This document shows positions 32,311-41,373 of a stretch of DNA of 64,000 nt, in pieces. The DNA lies in NCBI GenBank assembly GCA_039183535.1, contig JBCDBO010000009.1, positions 1 to 64,000 on the forward strand, read 5' to 3'. Under the pieces are notes generated by a model, which saw nothing but the letters and a program-made list of their open reading frames with translations, made no database searches and was not told where the DNA came from. How positions within the stretch are numbered: the stretch's first letter is position 1; each line of letters begins with the position of its first letter. This DNA is from JBCAXA01 sp039183535 (lineage in GTDB: Bacteria > Pseudomonadota > Gammaproteobacteria > Steroidobacterales > Woeseiaceae). The position numbers and the translations under genes are program-made.

Positions 32311-32727
32311 GTTTCTACCGATCAACCGCGTCTTCCGAAACCGTCGCTACCATCGGGCCGAGACGGCCCTCCTACACCTTCATTCGCCGCAGCGTTTCTA
32401 CCAATGTAGGAGCGGCGTCCCCGCCGCGATCAACCGCGTCTGCCGAAACCGCCGCCGCCATCGGGCCGAGACGGCCCTCCTACACCTTCGTTCGCCGCGA
32501 CATTTCTACCAATGTAGGAGCGGCGTCCCCGCCGCGATCAACCGCGTCCGTCAAAACCGCCGCCGCCATCGGGCCGAGACGGCCCTCCCACACCTTCGTT
32601 CGTCGCAGCGTTTCTACCAATGTAGGAGCGGCGTCCCCGCCGCGATCAACCGCGTCCATCAAAACCGCCGCCGCCATCGGGCCGAGACGGCCCTCCTACA
32701 CCTTCGTTCGCCGTGGCGTCCCCGCCT
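32311..32727. repeat. 108-base tandem array of two REP-like palindromes
   Basis: One partial and three full units with a period of exactly 108 bases (module starts at 32401, 32509 and 32617; second module at 32354, 32462, 32570 and 32678). Each unit carries two palindromes with a TGTAGGAG head and GAT tail: GCGGCG-TCCC-CGCCGC (head on the plus strand) and GGGCCG-TCT-CGGCCC (head on the minus strand). The unit length is a multiple of three, which is why a false 186-codon frame runs through it. These are REP/BIME-like elements. Confidence 0.9.
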
Positions 32728-34720
32728 ACTTTACGCCGCAGCGCCGATCGTATTTTCGCATGGAGCCGTAGAAGTCTTCCCCGAACAGTCGCTTAACGTC
32801 GTTCTTACTCGGAGCGTTGTAGGCGCTGTCAAATTCCTCGCGAAAGTCTTTGTAGCCATTGCACGCCGACCGTTGCCCCGATGCCGTTGTCGAGCGCGAT
32901 GCCACGTAATTAACTCGCTCGTAGAACTTAGCTTCGGTTGCGAGCAAGCGGTTTCCCGCGGCGTCATAGGCGATGTGCGCTAATAGGTAGTACCCCGACG
33001 CGCCTCTGCTCGAGAACCCTTCATTGGCCTGACGTGCTAAATCCATGAAGTAACGGCCCGCAGCGCTAGGTGGCAGATACCGTGAAACCGCATAGCCAAT
33101 AGGCGTTAGTGCCGCCGTATGTTGCCTTCCTAGTGTACTGATCAGACTGAGCATGCCTTGGCTGTCGAAAAGCGGTGCATCAACACGGTAACGAGTCACT
33201 GTCCCGTTCCAAGCGGTTCGCTCATAGCTGTACGGAACGAAGTTAATTATCTCGCGAACGGCGTCGCGGCTCTCTTCGCTCGCGAGACCATTTTCAGCAA
33301 GTAGGATCCCCACGTTGTGTAAGCGAACTTCGCCGGCCATTAGCGCCAATGAGGCAGCGCTCTGATGATCGCCGATATAGTCCGCCAGTGAGGCGGCAGA
33401 AACCAATACATCGGCGCCCTGCGAGAGCAGATCGACGTTTGGCGCGTGTGCTAGATAGTAACGACCGATGTTTGCGATGACCTTTGCCGCACCGTCGTGA
33501 TCGCCTAATGCAATCTTGGCGTCGAGCGCTCGCATCAATCGACGTACGAAGTCGCGCGGCGGTACTTGACCGTTTTTGAGCATCTCAGTGAACAGGGCAT
33601 CGTATATGTGCAATGGTTCGGCGAGTGCATCGATGGTTACGGTTTTTTCAAGCGCCTTACGCTCAGTGAGACGGTCGTTTACATCATCGTCGGGAACCGT
33701 CGGTATTGGTAATGAGCGTAGGTAGTAATAGTCGTCAGGTTTTTCGGCGGCTTTTTTCTGGTCGATTACGGCGAGTGATCGAGCTAAGCGAATACGATCG
33801 GTAATGCGTTGGTAGATAACACGGTCCGTGTGCCCCATGCCATTGAGCCATTTCTGGATACTCGTGGCGCCGACGCAGGTCTTCGCCCGTGGGCCGAAGC
33901 GAGATGTATTACCGCGATCTAGTGACGAGCGTAAGGAAGGAATCCAAAGACTGACGTCGTCCTCGATCATTGCTTGCGTCATACCGCGGGAACCGCCGGC
34001 GGTATAGACACCGTTCGCGAAGCGCACGGCCGCTTGCTGGGCCGGGGCCGCCTCTTGACCGGCAGCCTCCAAGTGTTTTACATACCAACGAGTCAATAAG
34101 TAGCACTCAGCGTTGAAGTAATAGACGTCGTCGGCCACCCGTGTTTCGCCGGTACCAGCGGCGATTGCTTGTTGAATCGCATCCGCCGTTATCGCAGCTT
34201 CATCTACAACGGCGTAGTAACCCGGTATGTATTTCTTCGGATCGATGACCCGCAACATGCCGTCGTAGTCGGCGCGTTGCGTTGCTGGCAACGCATCAAG
34301 CACCGCCAAACGTCGCTCATGCTCACAGGACACCAACGCATAGGCGATTCGGGCGCGGTCAGCACAAACGAATTGGCCGTTCGAATCGATGATAGCGACC
34401 AACTGGTACTCGAGGCTGCCGGCATCTCGAACCAGGCCAAACGTTGTGATCGCGGTGGCGGCCGTTAGCATCCGACTCGTCGGTGCGGTCTTATATTTGA
34501 AGTAAAGCACCTTGGTACCGTCGGGTCCGGGTTGTACCCAACCCGGCGACCCGTACGTGTCGCGCACCTGCGCTTCTGTCCAACCTTGCCGCGGTTCGAC
34601 GCCGGCCGGAACACCAACGCCCGGCAGCGCCGTGCAGCCACTAAGAACGAACCCCAGCGTCAAATAAGCCAGCGAAACAAGGTGGCGCGAGAATCGGTTT
34701 GTGGTGTGGCGACGGGCCAT
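32726..34720 (-). CDS. large hypothetical lipoprotein
   Basis: 664 residues from ATG 34720, preceded by GAGGAGATC. The lipoprotein signal is RHLVSLAYLTLGFVLSGCTALPG, with lipobox LSGC. The next 100 residues (EPRQGWTEAQVRDTYGSPGWVQPGPDGTKVLYFKY) resemble a SmpA/BamE-like beta domain. The rest is mainly helical, like tetratricopeptide-type proteins (RKALEKTVTIDALAEPLHIYDALF, ASLADYIGDHQSAASLALMAGEVRLHN). It ends at the palindrome array, whose last bases overlap its stop by two. I cannot name the family. It may be an assembly or envelope protein anchored in the outer membrane. Confidence 0.7.
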   Translation of the reverse strand: MARRHTTNRFSRHLVSLAYLTLGFVLSGCTALPGVGVPAGVEPRQGWTEAQVRDTYGSPGWVQPGPDGTKVLYFKYKTAPTSRMLTAATAITTFGLVRDAGSLEYQLVAIIDSNGQFVCADRARIAYALVSCEHERRLAVLDALPATQRADYDGMLRVIDPKKYIPGYYAVVDEAAITADAIQQAIAAGTGETRVADDVYYFNAECYLLTRWYVKHLEAAGQEAAPAQQAAVRFANGVYTAGGSRGMTQAMIEDDVSLWIPSLRSSLDRGNTSRFGPRAKTCVGATSIQKWLNGMGHTDRVIYQRITDRIRLARSLAVIDQKKAAEKPDDYYYLRSLPIPTVPDDDVNDRLTERKALEKTVTIDALAEPLHIYDALFTEMLKNGQVPPRDFVRRLMRALDAKIALGDHDGAAKVIANIGRYYLAHAPNVDLLSQGADVLVSAASLADYIGDHQSAASLALMAGEVRLHNVGILLAENGLASEESRDAVREIINFVPYSYERTAWNGTVTRYRVDAPLFDSQGMLSLISTLGRQHTAALTPIGYAVSRYLPPSAAGRYFMDLARQANEGFSSRGASGYYLLAHIAYDAAGNRLLATEAKFYERVNYVASRSTTASGQRSACNGYKDFREEFDSAYNAPSKNDVKRLFGEDFYGSMRKYDRRCGVK

Positions 34721-34947
34721 GGCGACGATCTCCTCGAGGTTTCGTGCGTAATCAAATGACGCGGTAACGATGCGAGATCTGCCCCGATAAAAGTCTGAAG
34801 AAGGTCTTAAGAACACTTTAAGTGGCCGAAAAAGGCGGGCTTTCGCGGTACAGCCGGTAGTGGGCCGGTGAGATAAGACGGACCGTAGTCAGCGGCGGCG
34901 AGCGGCGTTATCGTTGGGGGGTCTTAGCTGGGGGCCTGAGATTAACG

Positions 34948-36087
34948 ATGCGACGTGAAACAGAGACAGCGCTGGTTACCGAGCTGCTCGGTCTTAAGGA
35001 AAATGGGTCGGCGTTTTTAGAAGATGGCGTGCCGCCGAGTCCGGTGGGCATCTACACCGACCCGGCGCATTTTGACGCCGAACGGGACAGTGTCTTGCGG
35101 CAGTTACCGCTGCCGGCAGCGCACGCGAGCGAGCTCGACCAAGCCAACAGTTTTGTCACGCGCCAAGTCGCTGGTTTTCCGGTGCTGATGACGCGCGACA
35201 GCACTGGTAAGGCACATGCTTACTTGAATATTTGTCGCCACCGCGGCACCCGATTGGTCAATGCGGAGCGTGGTCGTCGAGCGCGGTTCACGTGCCCGTA
35301 CCATGCGTGGACCTGGGACAAAACCGGCGCGCTGCAAAGCGTGCCGCATGAAGCGCTCGGTTTTCCTGATCTTGATCGGGGCGCTTATGGATTGGTCAAA
35401 CTGGGGTGTTCGGAGCGCTACGGCTGGGTGTGGGTCGCTGCCGATGGGGAGAGGCCCGATGTCGATGCGCACTTGGGTGAACTGGTTGCCGATTTCGAGG
35501 GCTTTAACGCCGCCAGTCACCGCGTTGTGCATAGCGACGTTGAAGAGCGCGCGTTGAATTGGAAGATCCTGATCGAAGGCGGTCTTGAGGCCTATCATTT
35601 TCGCGTTGCGCATAAGAAAACGATTGGTCCGTATTTCGAAGATAACCTGTCGACGTACCAGACGTTTGGGCCGAATTTGCGGTCGATTTTGGCGCGACGC
35701 ACGTTGCACGAGCTGGCGGACGCGCCGCAAGAGACGTGGCGTCTGCGCGATCACGCGCAATTGTTGTACACGGTCATGCCAACGACGCAGCTGCTGGTGC
35801 AATCGGACCACATTGCCTGGTTACAACTTGAGCCGTTGGGGCCGGCTAGAACCCGGATCCGCTCGAGCACGTTAGCGCCTGTGGACCGACTGGACACGGA
35901 AAAAGACATCGCGCACTGGGCGAAGAATCACGCCATCCTGATGGACACGATTCGTGAGGACTTTGCCATTGGGGAGAGCATTCAGGCGGGGCTTGGCACC
36001 GGGGCGAATACGCATCTGACGTTCGGTCGCTTTGAGGGAGCGTTGGCCGCGTTTAATCGTTTGGTCGATGAGCAGATGTCGGCGTAG
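34948..36087 (+). CDS. Rieske [2Fe-2S] aromatic-ring-hydroxylating-type oxygenase, alpha subunit
   Basis: 379 residues. The Rieske centre is CRHRGTRLVNAERGRRARFTCPYHAWTW (C-x-H then C-x2-H, about residues 95-122). The catalytic iron site is HSDVEERALNWKILIEGGLEAYHFRVAHKKTIG, with the two His of E-x-Y-H-x5-H and the conserved N-W-K. The C-terminal domain supplies the last acidic ligand (about residue 330, MDTIREDF). Such proteins need a ferredoxin reductase; none is encoded nearby. The substrate is unknown; carnitine- or betaine-type and aromatic-type oxygenases both fit. Palindrome arrays lie on either side of this gene and the preceding one. Confidence 0.9.
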   Translation: MRRETETALVTELLGLKENGSAFLEDGVPPSPVGIYTDPAHFDAERDSVLRQLPLPAAHASELDQANSFVTRQVAGFPVLMTRDSTGKAHAYLNICRHRGTRLVNAERGRRARFTCPYHAWTWDKTGALQSVPHEALGFPDLDRGAYGLVKLGCSERYGWVWVAADGERPDVDAHLGELVADFEGFNAASHRVVHSDVEERALNWKILIEGGLEAYHFRVAHKKTIGPYFEDNLSTYQTFGPNLRSILARRTLHELADAPQETWRLRDHAQLLYTVMPTTQLLVQSDHIAWLQLEPLGPARTRIRSSTLAPVDRLDTEKDIAHWAKNHAILMDTIREDFAIGESIQAGLGTGANTHLTFGRFEGALAAFNRLVDEQMSA

Positions 36088-36119
36088 CAAAGCGTTGTGG
36101 GTGGGTCGTTTCGGTTCGA

Positions 36120-36360
36120 CGGTAGAGGCGCCGCGGCGAACGAAGATGTAGGAGGGCCGTCTCGGCCCGATGGCGGCGGTGGTTTTCAGCCGACTCGGTT
36201 GATCGCGGCGGGGACGCCGCTCCTACATTGGTTGAAGCGCCGCGGTGAACGGAGATGTAGGAGGGCCGTCTCGGCCCGATGGTGGGGCCGTTTTTGACGT
36301 AGGCGGTTGATTGCCGCGGCGAACGGAGATGTAGGAGCGCCGTCTCGGCGCGATCGTCAC
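36120..36360. repeat. second REP-like palindrome cluster, opposite orientation
   Basis: Four palindromes: TGTAGGAG-GGCCG-TCT-CGGCC-CGATGG at 36148 and 36256, the complement of TGTAGGAG-CGGCG-TCCCCGCCG at about 36205-36230, and a variant GCGCCG-TCT-CGGCGC at about 36333-36352. The module order and the text between them (CGGCGAACGAAGATG, GGTTGATCGCGGC) are the reverse complement of the array at 32.3-32.7 kb. Confidence 0.85.
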
Positions 36361-37415
36361 ACGGCGACCAAGTGATTGTCCCAGGCGAGATCGAAGCGGC
36401 GGCGCTGACCACGGTTATCGGCGAGAAGGCCTTCACCGGTGCTCATCCAAACACCATTGCGACCACTAACGCCGCAAACATCACCCAACGTTTCCGTGGC
36501 GATTTTTTTTCCAGTGGCGGCATCGATTCGGATAACGCAATGACCACGCGGACTCGTCGCGACAACCGCGTTGGCCTTGCTATCAAAACCAATATCACCA
36601 ACGTACGCGTTCAGCTCGCCACTGCTATCAGCCGTCAGAACGGCGTCGAGCGCGCGGCCTCGCCGATGCCGAAAAACCAGCGGCGCTGCACCGATACCCT
36701 CGTGCTGCGCACCGACCCAAACCGCGCCATCGCTGGCCTCGGCCATATGCCGCAACGATAGCGAGGGGTACGCCGGCGGGCGTTCGACTACATCAAGCAA
36801 CGCACCACTTGCCACCGACAAATACGCGATGGACGAGCGCATCGACGCAACATTCAGCTTCTCGCGTGGATAATCTGGGTGGGTCTCAATGCCGCCGTTG
36901 GCAACGACGATCGTTCGATTGTCACTCAGCAACAGCGCCTCGTGCGGGCCGACGCCGCCGGTTGACCACTCGTCAATTCGCGCGAAACCCGCCGCAACGT
37001 CATAAACACCTAAAGCACCGATCGCGTTGTCGTAATCGTTTTCGGTCGCGAAAAACCGCTCACCGTCATCAGAAAAAAAACCATGGCCGAGAAAGTGCCG
37101 ACCAGCGCTACTCCGTATCGTCTGGACGATGCGCGGCTCATCAAGGTCGATGACGGTAGCCGTGCGACCGGGTCGCCGCGACAGCACAACCGCCCGGTCG
37201 CGGCTCGGCGAGACGGCGATAGCATGGCCTCGGCCCGGCAGTGCGAGCGTCGCCACCAACGTCAACGAGGCATCAACAAGCGCAACAGCGTACCCGCCAT
37301 CCGCACGCCGGCAGCAACCGACTAAGGCAATTGGCGCGGGCGCGGCCTCACCAACGAACGGCAACGCCGCCAGTGCACCGCCAGCCATAAAATCGCGCCG
37401 CCGCAACATCGTCAT
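36357..37415 (-). CDS. DUF1513 protein with Tat signal, iron-locus member
   Basis: 352 residues. The N terminus MTMLRRRDFMAGGALAALPFVGEA is a twin-arginine signal, so it would use the TatABC encoded at the end of the window. The rest is a beta-propeller-like protein: GRGHAIAVSPSRDRAVVLSRRPG, HGFFSDDGERFFATENDYDNAIGALGVYDVAAGF, GPHEALLLSDNRTIVVANGGIETHPDYPREKLN, and GDVCGVSGRNGVWMSTGEG. DUF1513 proteins are nearly always next to imelysin and di-haem oxidoreductase genes, as here. It is the last gene of the minus-strand iron operon. Confidence 0.88.
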   Translation of the reverse strand: MTMLRRRDFMAGGALAALPFVGEAAPAPIALVGCCRRADGGYAVALVDASLTLVATLALPGRGHAIAVSPSRDRAVVLSRRPGRTATVIDLDEPRIVQTIRSSAGRHFLGHGFFSDDGERFFATENDYDNAIGALGVYDVAAGFARIDEWSTGGVGPHEALLLSDNRTIVVANGGIETHPDYPREKLNVASMRSSIAYLSVASGALLDVVERPPAYPSLSLRHMAEASDGAVWVGAQHEGIGAAPLVFRHRRGRALDAVLTADSSGELNAYVGDIGFDSKANAVVATSPRGHCVIRIDAATGKKIATETLGDVCGVSGRNGVWMSTGEGLLADNRGQRRRFDLAWDNHLVAV

Positions 37416-38474
37416 TCAGTCGCCGTCGGCGGCGTTAAAACTTTGTGCTAAGCCCAATGCGGCCGGCAACGTTTGGCCGAGCTGCTGTCGTGCACCGGTC
37501 ATCGGTATTTGCACATAGACAAGCCGTGCGTGTTGCTCACTGTCGCCGACCACGGTGCCCCAGTCACCGGCCTCGCGAAGCGTCTCTAACTGCGCGCGAG
37601 CCAGTCGCAGCTCCCGCTGCAAAGCCTCGCTTGCGTAGCGACTGCTCTCGGGTAAAACACGCTGGAACTGCATACCGAAAAGGCGCGCAAGTTCCTGCAC
37701 ACTCGCATCGATCAGCTCAAGTGTCAGACCAGACAGCGCCAACGGGGCAAGTCCCGGCCGCGCGTTAGCTGGGCTGTCACCGACCGCCGCCTTGATCTTA
37801 AGGTCGGCATGGCTACGTAGCGCTTGCGAGCCCGCTGATAGCACGGCCGCAAGGGCCTGGTCGCGCCGCATCGGCTTCCCAGATCGACTCAGCGCTTGGC
37901 GCAGATCTCCGGCCGATCGCCAATCCATGGCCACATCATTACTGACGCTAACGAGCGCTTCACTAATCGGTTGTGTAAATCGGCACGTGTTCTTGCCGCG
38001 CGCTTCAGCCGTCGTCGGCCCTTCGGCGAACAAGAGGTACTCAAGTGCCGGCAAGCCCTGTAAGGCCACACTCTTGTTTTTGAGCTCAGCCACGGTAAAC
38101 GCGGCACTGGCAGGATCTGCGACGACCTCACTGAGTTGACGCCGCCCACGCCCACCGCGATCTGGCCAATAGAACAAGCGGTCGTAGCGATGTTCGGCAG
38201 CGGCCGGACCGAGGCGTAACCACTCGACGCGGCCCCACGCATGAATAAGGCCAACGAAGCGCTCGCGCGCGGCGCCGAGGTTAGCGTCGGTCGGCGCATC
38301 GCAAAGCACGGCGATCGCCGTCTGTTGATCCTCAGCCGCGTCCGCAAGACCGTCGTATGCCGCACCGACCTCACCGTACACAAACGCCAAGAACGCCGTC
38401 CGCGCATCCGGCTCCGGTGCACAACCGAGCAAACAGGCGATGGCAACAGCAAAAACAGGCGCGCGATACGTCAT
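37416..38474 (-). CDS. imelysin family lipoprotein (peptidase M75-like, non-canonical motif)
   Basis: 352 residues. The lipoprotein signal VFAVAIACLLGCAPEPDA has Cys17. The imelysin domain is helical. Where the family has G-x-H-x-x-E, this protein has LQGLPALEYLLF (G-L-P-A-L-E), so the His is missing while the Glu is present. This GLPALE form is known to me from the smaller imelysin of paired operons. The C-terminal helices DASVQELARLFGMQFQRVLPE and QRELRLARAQLETLREAG complete the two-domain fold. Imelysins bind iron or take part in its uptake. It overlaps the next gene by four bases. Confidence 0.87.
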   Translation of the reverse strand: MTYRAPVFAVAIACLLGCAPEPDARTAFLAFVYGEVGAAYDGLADAAEDQQTAIAVLCDAPTDANLGAARERFVGLIHAWGRVEWLRLGPAAAEHRYDRLFYWPDRGGRGRRQLSEVVADPASAAFTVAELKNKSVALQGLPALEYLLFAEGPTTAEARGKNTCRFTQPISEALVSVSNDVAMDWRSAGDLRQALSRSGKPMRRDQALAAVLSAGSQALRSHADLKIKAAVGDSPANARPGLAPLALSGLTLELIDASVQELARLFGMQFQRVLPESSRYASEALQRELRLARAQLETLREAGDWGTVVGDSEQHARLVYVQIPMTGARQQLGQTLPAALGLAQSFNAADGD

Positions 38475-40018
38475 AGCGAGTAGAGAAACGCGAGCAGCGC
38501 CTCGCGATCGGCAGGGTCCATCGCGACGACGGCGTCCCGAGACGTTTCGGCCTCACCACCGTGCCACAAAATTGCTTCCAGCACATTGCGGGCCCGACCG
38601 TCGTGCAGCAATTGCTCGTGACCACTAACGGCCTCGGTAAGACCGAGCCCCCACAGGGGCGTCGTTCGCCACTCGCGACCGCTCGCTTTACCGACGGTGC
38701 GGCCACTGCTGAGCGCCTCACCCAGGTCGTGCAACAACAGGTCGGTGTATGGCCAAATCAACTGGAACCGCAGTTCCTCTTGCGGTGCATCGTTACGGGT
38801 CACGTAGTTGGGCCGGTGACACGCCGCGCACCCAGCGTCGTTAAACAACGCTTTGCCACGCAGCACGTCGCTGCCATCGACGTCACGGCGCGCGGGCACC
38901 GCCAAATTGGCCGTGTAAAACGTCACAAGATCAAGTACCTCATCGGACGCTTCGTACGGCCCTAACGACGCCTGTACGCCGCTCGGCGCGGCTAAGCAAT
39001 CCGTTTGTCCGGACGTGCATTCACCCGCAGCGATCGGATGCAGCGAACTCGAAATACCCATGTCATTGAAAAAAGCGCCAGCGGCCTGCGCGCGTAATGA
39101 CGGTGCCGTCGCCTTCCAGCCGAAGCGGCCAAGCACCCAGTCGTTCTCCGGGCCTGCACGTACCATTTGGGCGCGACCGGAAACGCCGTCGCCATCGCTA
39201 TCCTCCGGATCGGCCCACGCGAGAATATCGTCGACATCGACGGCTTCGAGCAAGCCGAGACCGATCATCGCCGGGGCGACACGCGGCGAGACCAATGCAT
39301 CGCTGTGCAGTGGGCCGTACCCTAAGTTACCGAGCGTATACGTCGGTGCACGCAGTGTTACCGACTCGCCACCAGCGAGCTCTACGGGCACGTCCTCGTA
39401 ACTAAGCTCGACTTTGCCTTCGGCCGTGAGCCCTGGCACCGCAACGTCTTGTATTTGCCCGCCGTAAACAGGGTCCGGCACCCACAGCAGCTTGCCCTCA
39501 TCGATCGCCCGGCGCTCGGCGTCGTTGCGCGGTTCAATCGCAACGCGCAATAGCAACGAAGTCGCCTCATCGCCCGGATGCTCGGGCGGATGGCCGCGGC
39601 CGTCTTTCAGGTGGCAGCGCTGGCAAGCACGCGCGTTGTAAAGCGGACCGAGCCCGTCGGAGGCTTGGGTCGAGGCCGGCGATGTAACCCAGATTTTTCG
39701 AAATAACGCGTTGCCGAGAGCGAATTGCTGCAGGCCCTCCAGCGATAGGTTTTCGGACGGTTGCGAGAATGCGTTCGGCGTATTCATCGCCCGTGTCGTA
39801 GCCGCGCCGCCCGCATTTGCCTCGAACGGCTGTGCCACGGACCAGTCGGCAGGTGGTGCCGTTACGGCGGCAACACGCAGCCGTTGCTCAACGGTCAGAT
39901 CGTCGCGCCACGCGAACGGGGGCTCGCCCGTATCTTCAGGAGGTGTCGACTGCAACCAAAGAACAGCCGCGACGACAGCGACGATAACGATCGCCGCTGC
40001 CGCCAAGGCGCGGTTCAT
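38471..40018 (-). CDS. di-haem oxidoreductase (DHOR, thiol-oxidoreductase-like)
   Basis: 515 residues with an N-terminal membrane anchor or signal (AAAAIVIVAVVAAVLWLQSTPP). Two c-type haem sites are visible: ARACQRCHLKDGRGHP in the first half and GCAACHRPNYVTRN in the second (both C-x-x-C-H). Other blocks are GLGLLEAVDVDDILAWADPEDSDGDGVSGRAQMV, RFGWKATAPSLRAQAAGAFFNDMGI, and the C-terminal TPLWGLGLTEAVSGHEQLLHDGRARNVLEAILWHGGEAE. This is the COG3488 family. It may oxidise or reduce iron or thiols at the periplasmic face to help the imelysins. Confidence 0.9.
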   Translation of the reverse strand: MNRALAAAAIVIVAVVAAVLWLQSTPPEDTGEPPFAWRDDLTVEQRLRVAAVTAPPADWSVAQPFEANAGGAATTRAMNTPNAFSQPSENLSLEGLQQFALGNALFRKIWVTSPASTQASDGLGPLYNARACQRCHLKDGRGHPPEHPGDEATSLLLRVAIEPRNDAERRAIDEGKLLWVPDPVYGGQIQDVAVPGLTAEGKVELSYEDVPVELAGGESVTLRAPTYTLGNLGYGPLHSDALVSPRVAPAMIGLGLLEAVDVDDILAWADPEDSDGDGVSGRAQMVRAGPENDWVLGRFGWKATAPSLRAQAAGAFFNDMGISSSLHPIAAGECTSGQTDCLAAPSGVQASLGPYEASDEVLDLVTFYTANLAVPARRDVDGSDVLRGKALFNDAGCAACHRPNYVTRNDAPQEELRFQLIWPYTDLLLHDLGEALSSGRTVGKASGREWRTTPLWGLGLTEAVSGHEQLLHDGRARNVLEAILWHGGEAETSRDAVVAMDPADREALLAFLYSL

Positions 40019-41373
40019 TGAAAGACGGCACTCGGATCGTCGAGTGAGTCCGAGCCCTCGATGTAAACACTACCAAGCTCAAGAGCAGCAACGAGCTGCT
40101 CGAGCGGCTGTGTTTGTGCGACGAGCGCTTCTACGGCGGCTTCGATGGTCTGTTGGCCGTCGGCGTTACCTTCACCGATCATCTGATCGTAGGCTTCGAC
40201 GCTGTCGCCACGTTGTTTCAGTGCAGTTAACGCATCGGTGGCGGCACCGACCGCGCCATCGAGTGTGCCGGCCAAGGCTGGCAGCTTATCGGCAGCCAGC
40301 GCCGACAACGAGGCGCCTTTAACAACGGTGCCGTCGATTCGCTCGTACTCGCCCCAATAAACGTTAGCGATGCCGACCTGGTTGTAATAGTGCGAGTTGT
40401 GCGTGTTGTCCGAGAAGCAATCGTGCTCTTCTTCTGGGTCGTGCAACACCAAGCCGAGTTTCATCCGTTCGCCAGCAAGCTCTCCGTACGACAACGAACC
40501 CATGCCACTGATTATCGCGTTGACGCCGGCGACTGAGTCGTCGAGTAGGCGTTGCCGCGCCGCACCGTCTGAATTCCACAGCGACACCATCTCGTCGAGA
40601 TCGTCGAGCAGTAATTGCGTGGCGGTTTGCAAGTACGCGATGCGCCGCTCGCAATTGCCGCCTGTGCAGTTCTCGCCTACGGCAAAATCGCTGGCCGGAC
40701 GATCGCCGGCGCCATCGGCGGTGCCATTCAAATCTTGGCCCCACAACAAAAACTCGATGGCGTGATAGCCGGTCGCTACGTTCGCCTCGATCGAACCGGC
40801 CTCGTGCAAGACGTCGGTCAGAAGGGCCGCCGTGATGCTTGTTGCATCGATCTCGGCACCGTTGATCAACGGCGCTTCGTTCGCAATGACGTTAACGGTG
40901 TACAGCGGGTTGGCGTCCGACTGCTGGCCATAGCTCGGATCAACATAGTCGATGAGACCTTCATCGAGCGGCCACGCGTTGACACGCCCTTCCCAGTCGT
41001 CGACCAGCGGGTTGCCGAAACGAAACACTTCGGACTGCTGGTACGGGACCCGCGCGTCCAGCAATGCAGCACGCGCGGCGGCCAGTGATTCCGTCGTCGG
41101 CGATTCGACCAGTGCATCGATAGCCGCCGACAGCTCGCCGGCGCGCGCGTACGAGTCCTCGTAGACCGCGAGCGCGATATCGGCGTAGGTCGTTACGATC
41201 GGCGTCGCGGACTCTGCCGCGAGTGGGAAGGTTTGCGCAGCGGTGTCGCCGGCGTCCTCGCCGCACGCGGCAAGAACGAGTGCCGCAGCTGCGACGAGAC
41301 CGGCTTTACTGCCAGCCGGCGCGATCGAAGACCATAAGTGCTTCGGCTTGATGTTTGCCCAACAGCGATGCAT
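40015..41373 (-). CDS. imelysin (ICMP-like) lipoprotein
   Basis: 452 residues from ATG 41373, the first usable start; it lies inside the end of fbpA, giving a 68-base overlap. The lipoprotein signal is GSKAGLVAAAALVLAACGEDAGDT with lipobox LAAC after an unusually long N-terminal region. The canonical imelysin motif GYHAIEFLLWGQDL (G-x-H-x-x-E) is present. Other blocks are NPLVDDWEGRVNAWPLDEGLIDYVD, GERMKLGLVLHDPEEEHDCFSDNTHNSHYYNQVGI. From memory, the gene order (imelysin, di-haem oxidoreductase, imelysin, DUF1513) is as in the icmP cluster of Pseudomonas aeruginosa. Confidence 0.88.
   Translation of the reverse strand: MHRCWANIKPKHLWSSIAPAGSKAGLVAAAALVLAACGEDAGDTAAQTFPLAAESATPIVTTYADIALAVYEDSYARAGELSAAIDALVESPTTESLAAARAALLDARVPYQQSEVFRFGNPLVDDWEGRVNAWPLDEGLIDYVDPSYGQQSDANPLYTVNVIANEAPLINGAEIDATSITAALLTDVLHEAGSIEANVATGYHAIEFLLWGQDLNGTADGAGDRPASDFAVGENCTGGNCERRIAYLQTATQLLLDDLDEMVSLWNSDGAARQRLLDDSVAGVNAIISGMGSLSYGELAGERMKLGLVLHDPEEEHDCFSDNTHNSHYYNQVGIANVYWGEYERIDGTVVKGASLSALAADKLPALAGTLDGAVGAATDALTALKQRGDSVEAYDQMIGEGNADGQQTIEAAVEALVAQTQPLEQLVAALELGSVYIEGSDSLDDPSAVFQ

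Noticed and set aside
32311..32727. CRISPR-like look of regular repeats
   Set aside because: The whole 108-base unit is repeated, so there are no unique spacers, and no cas genes are present.
32211..32771. 186-codon plus-strand frame (and overlapping frames) through the palindrome array
   Set aside because: Open only because the 108-base repeat is a multiple of three. The text is repeated TFVRR-TNVGAASPPRSTAS and the real gene on the other strand begins at its end.
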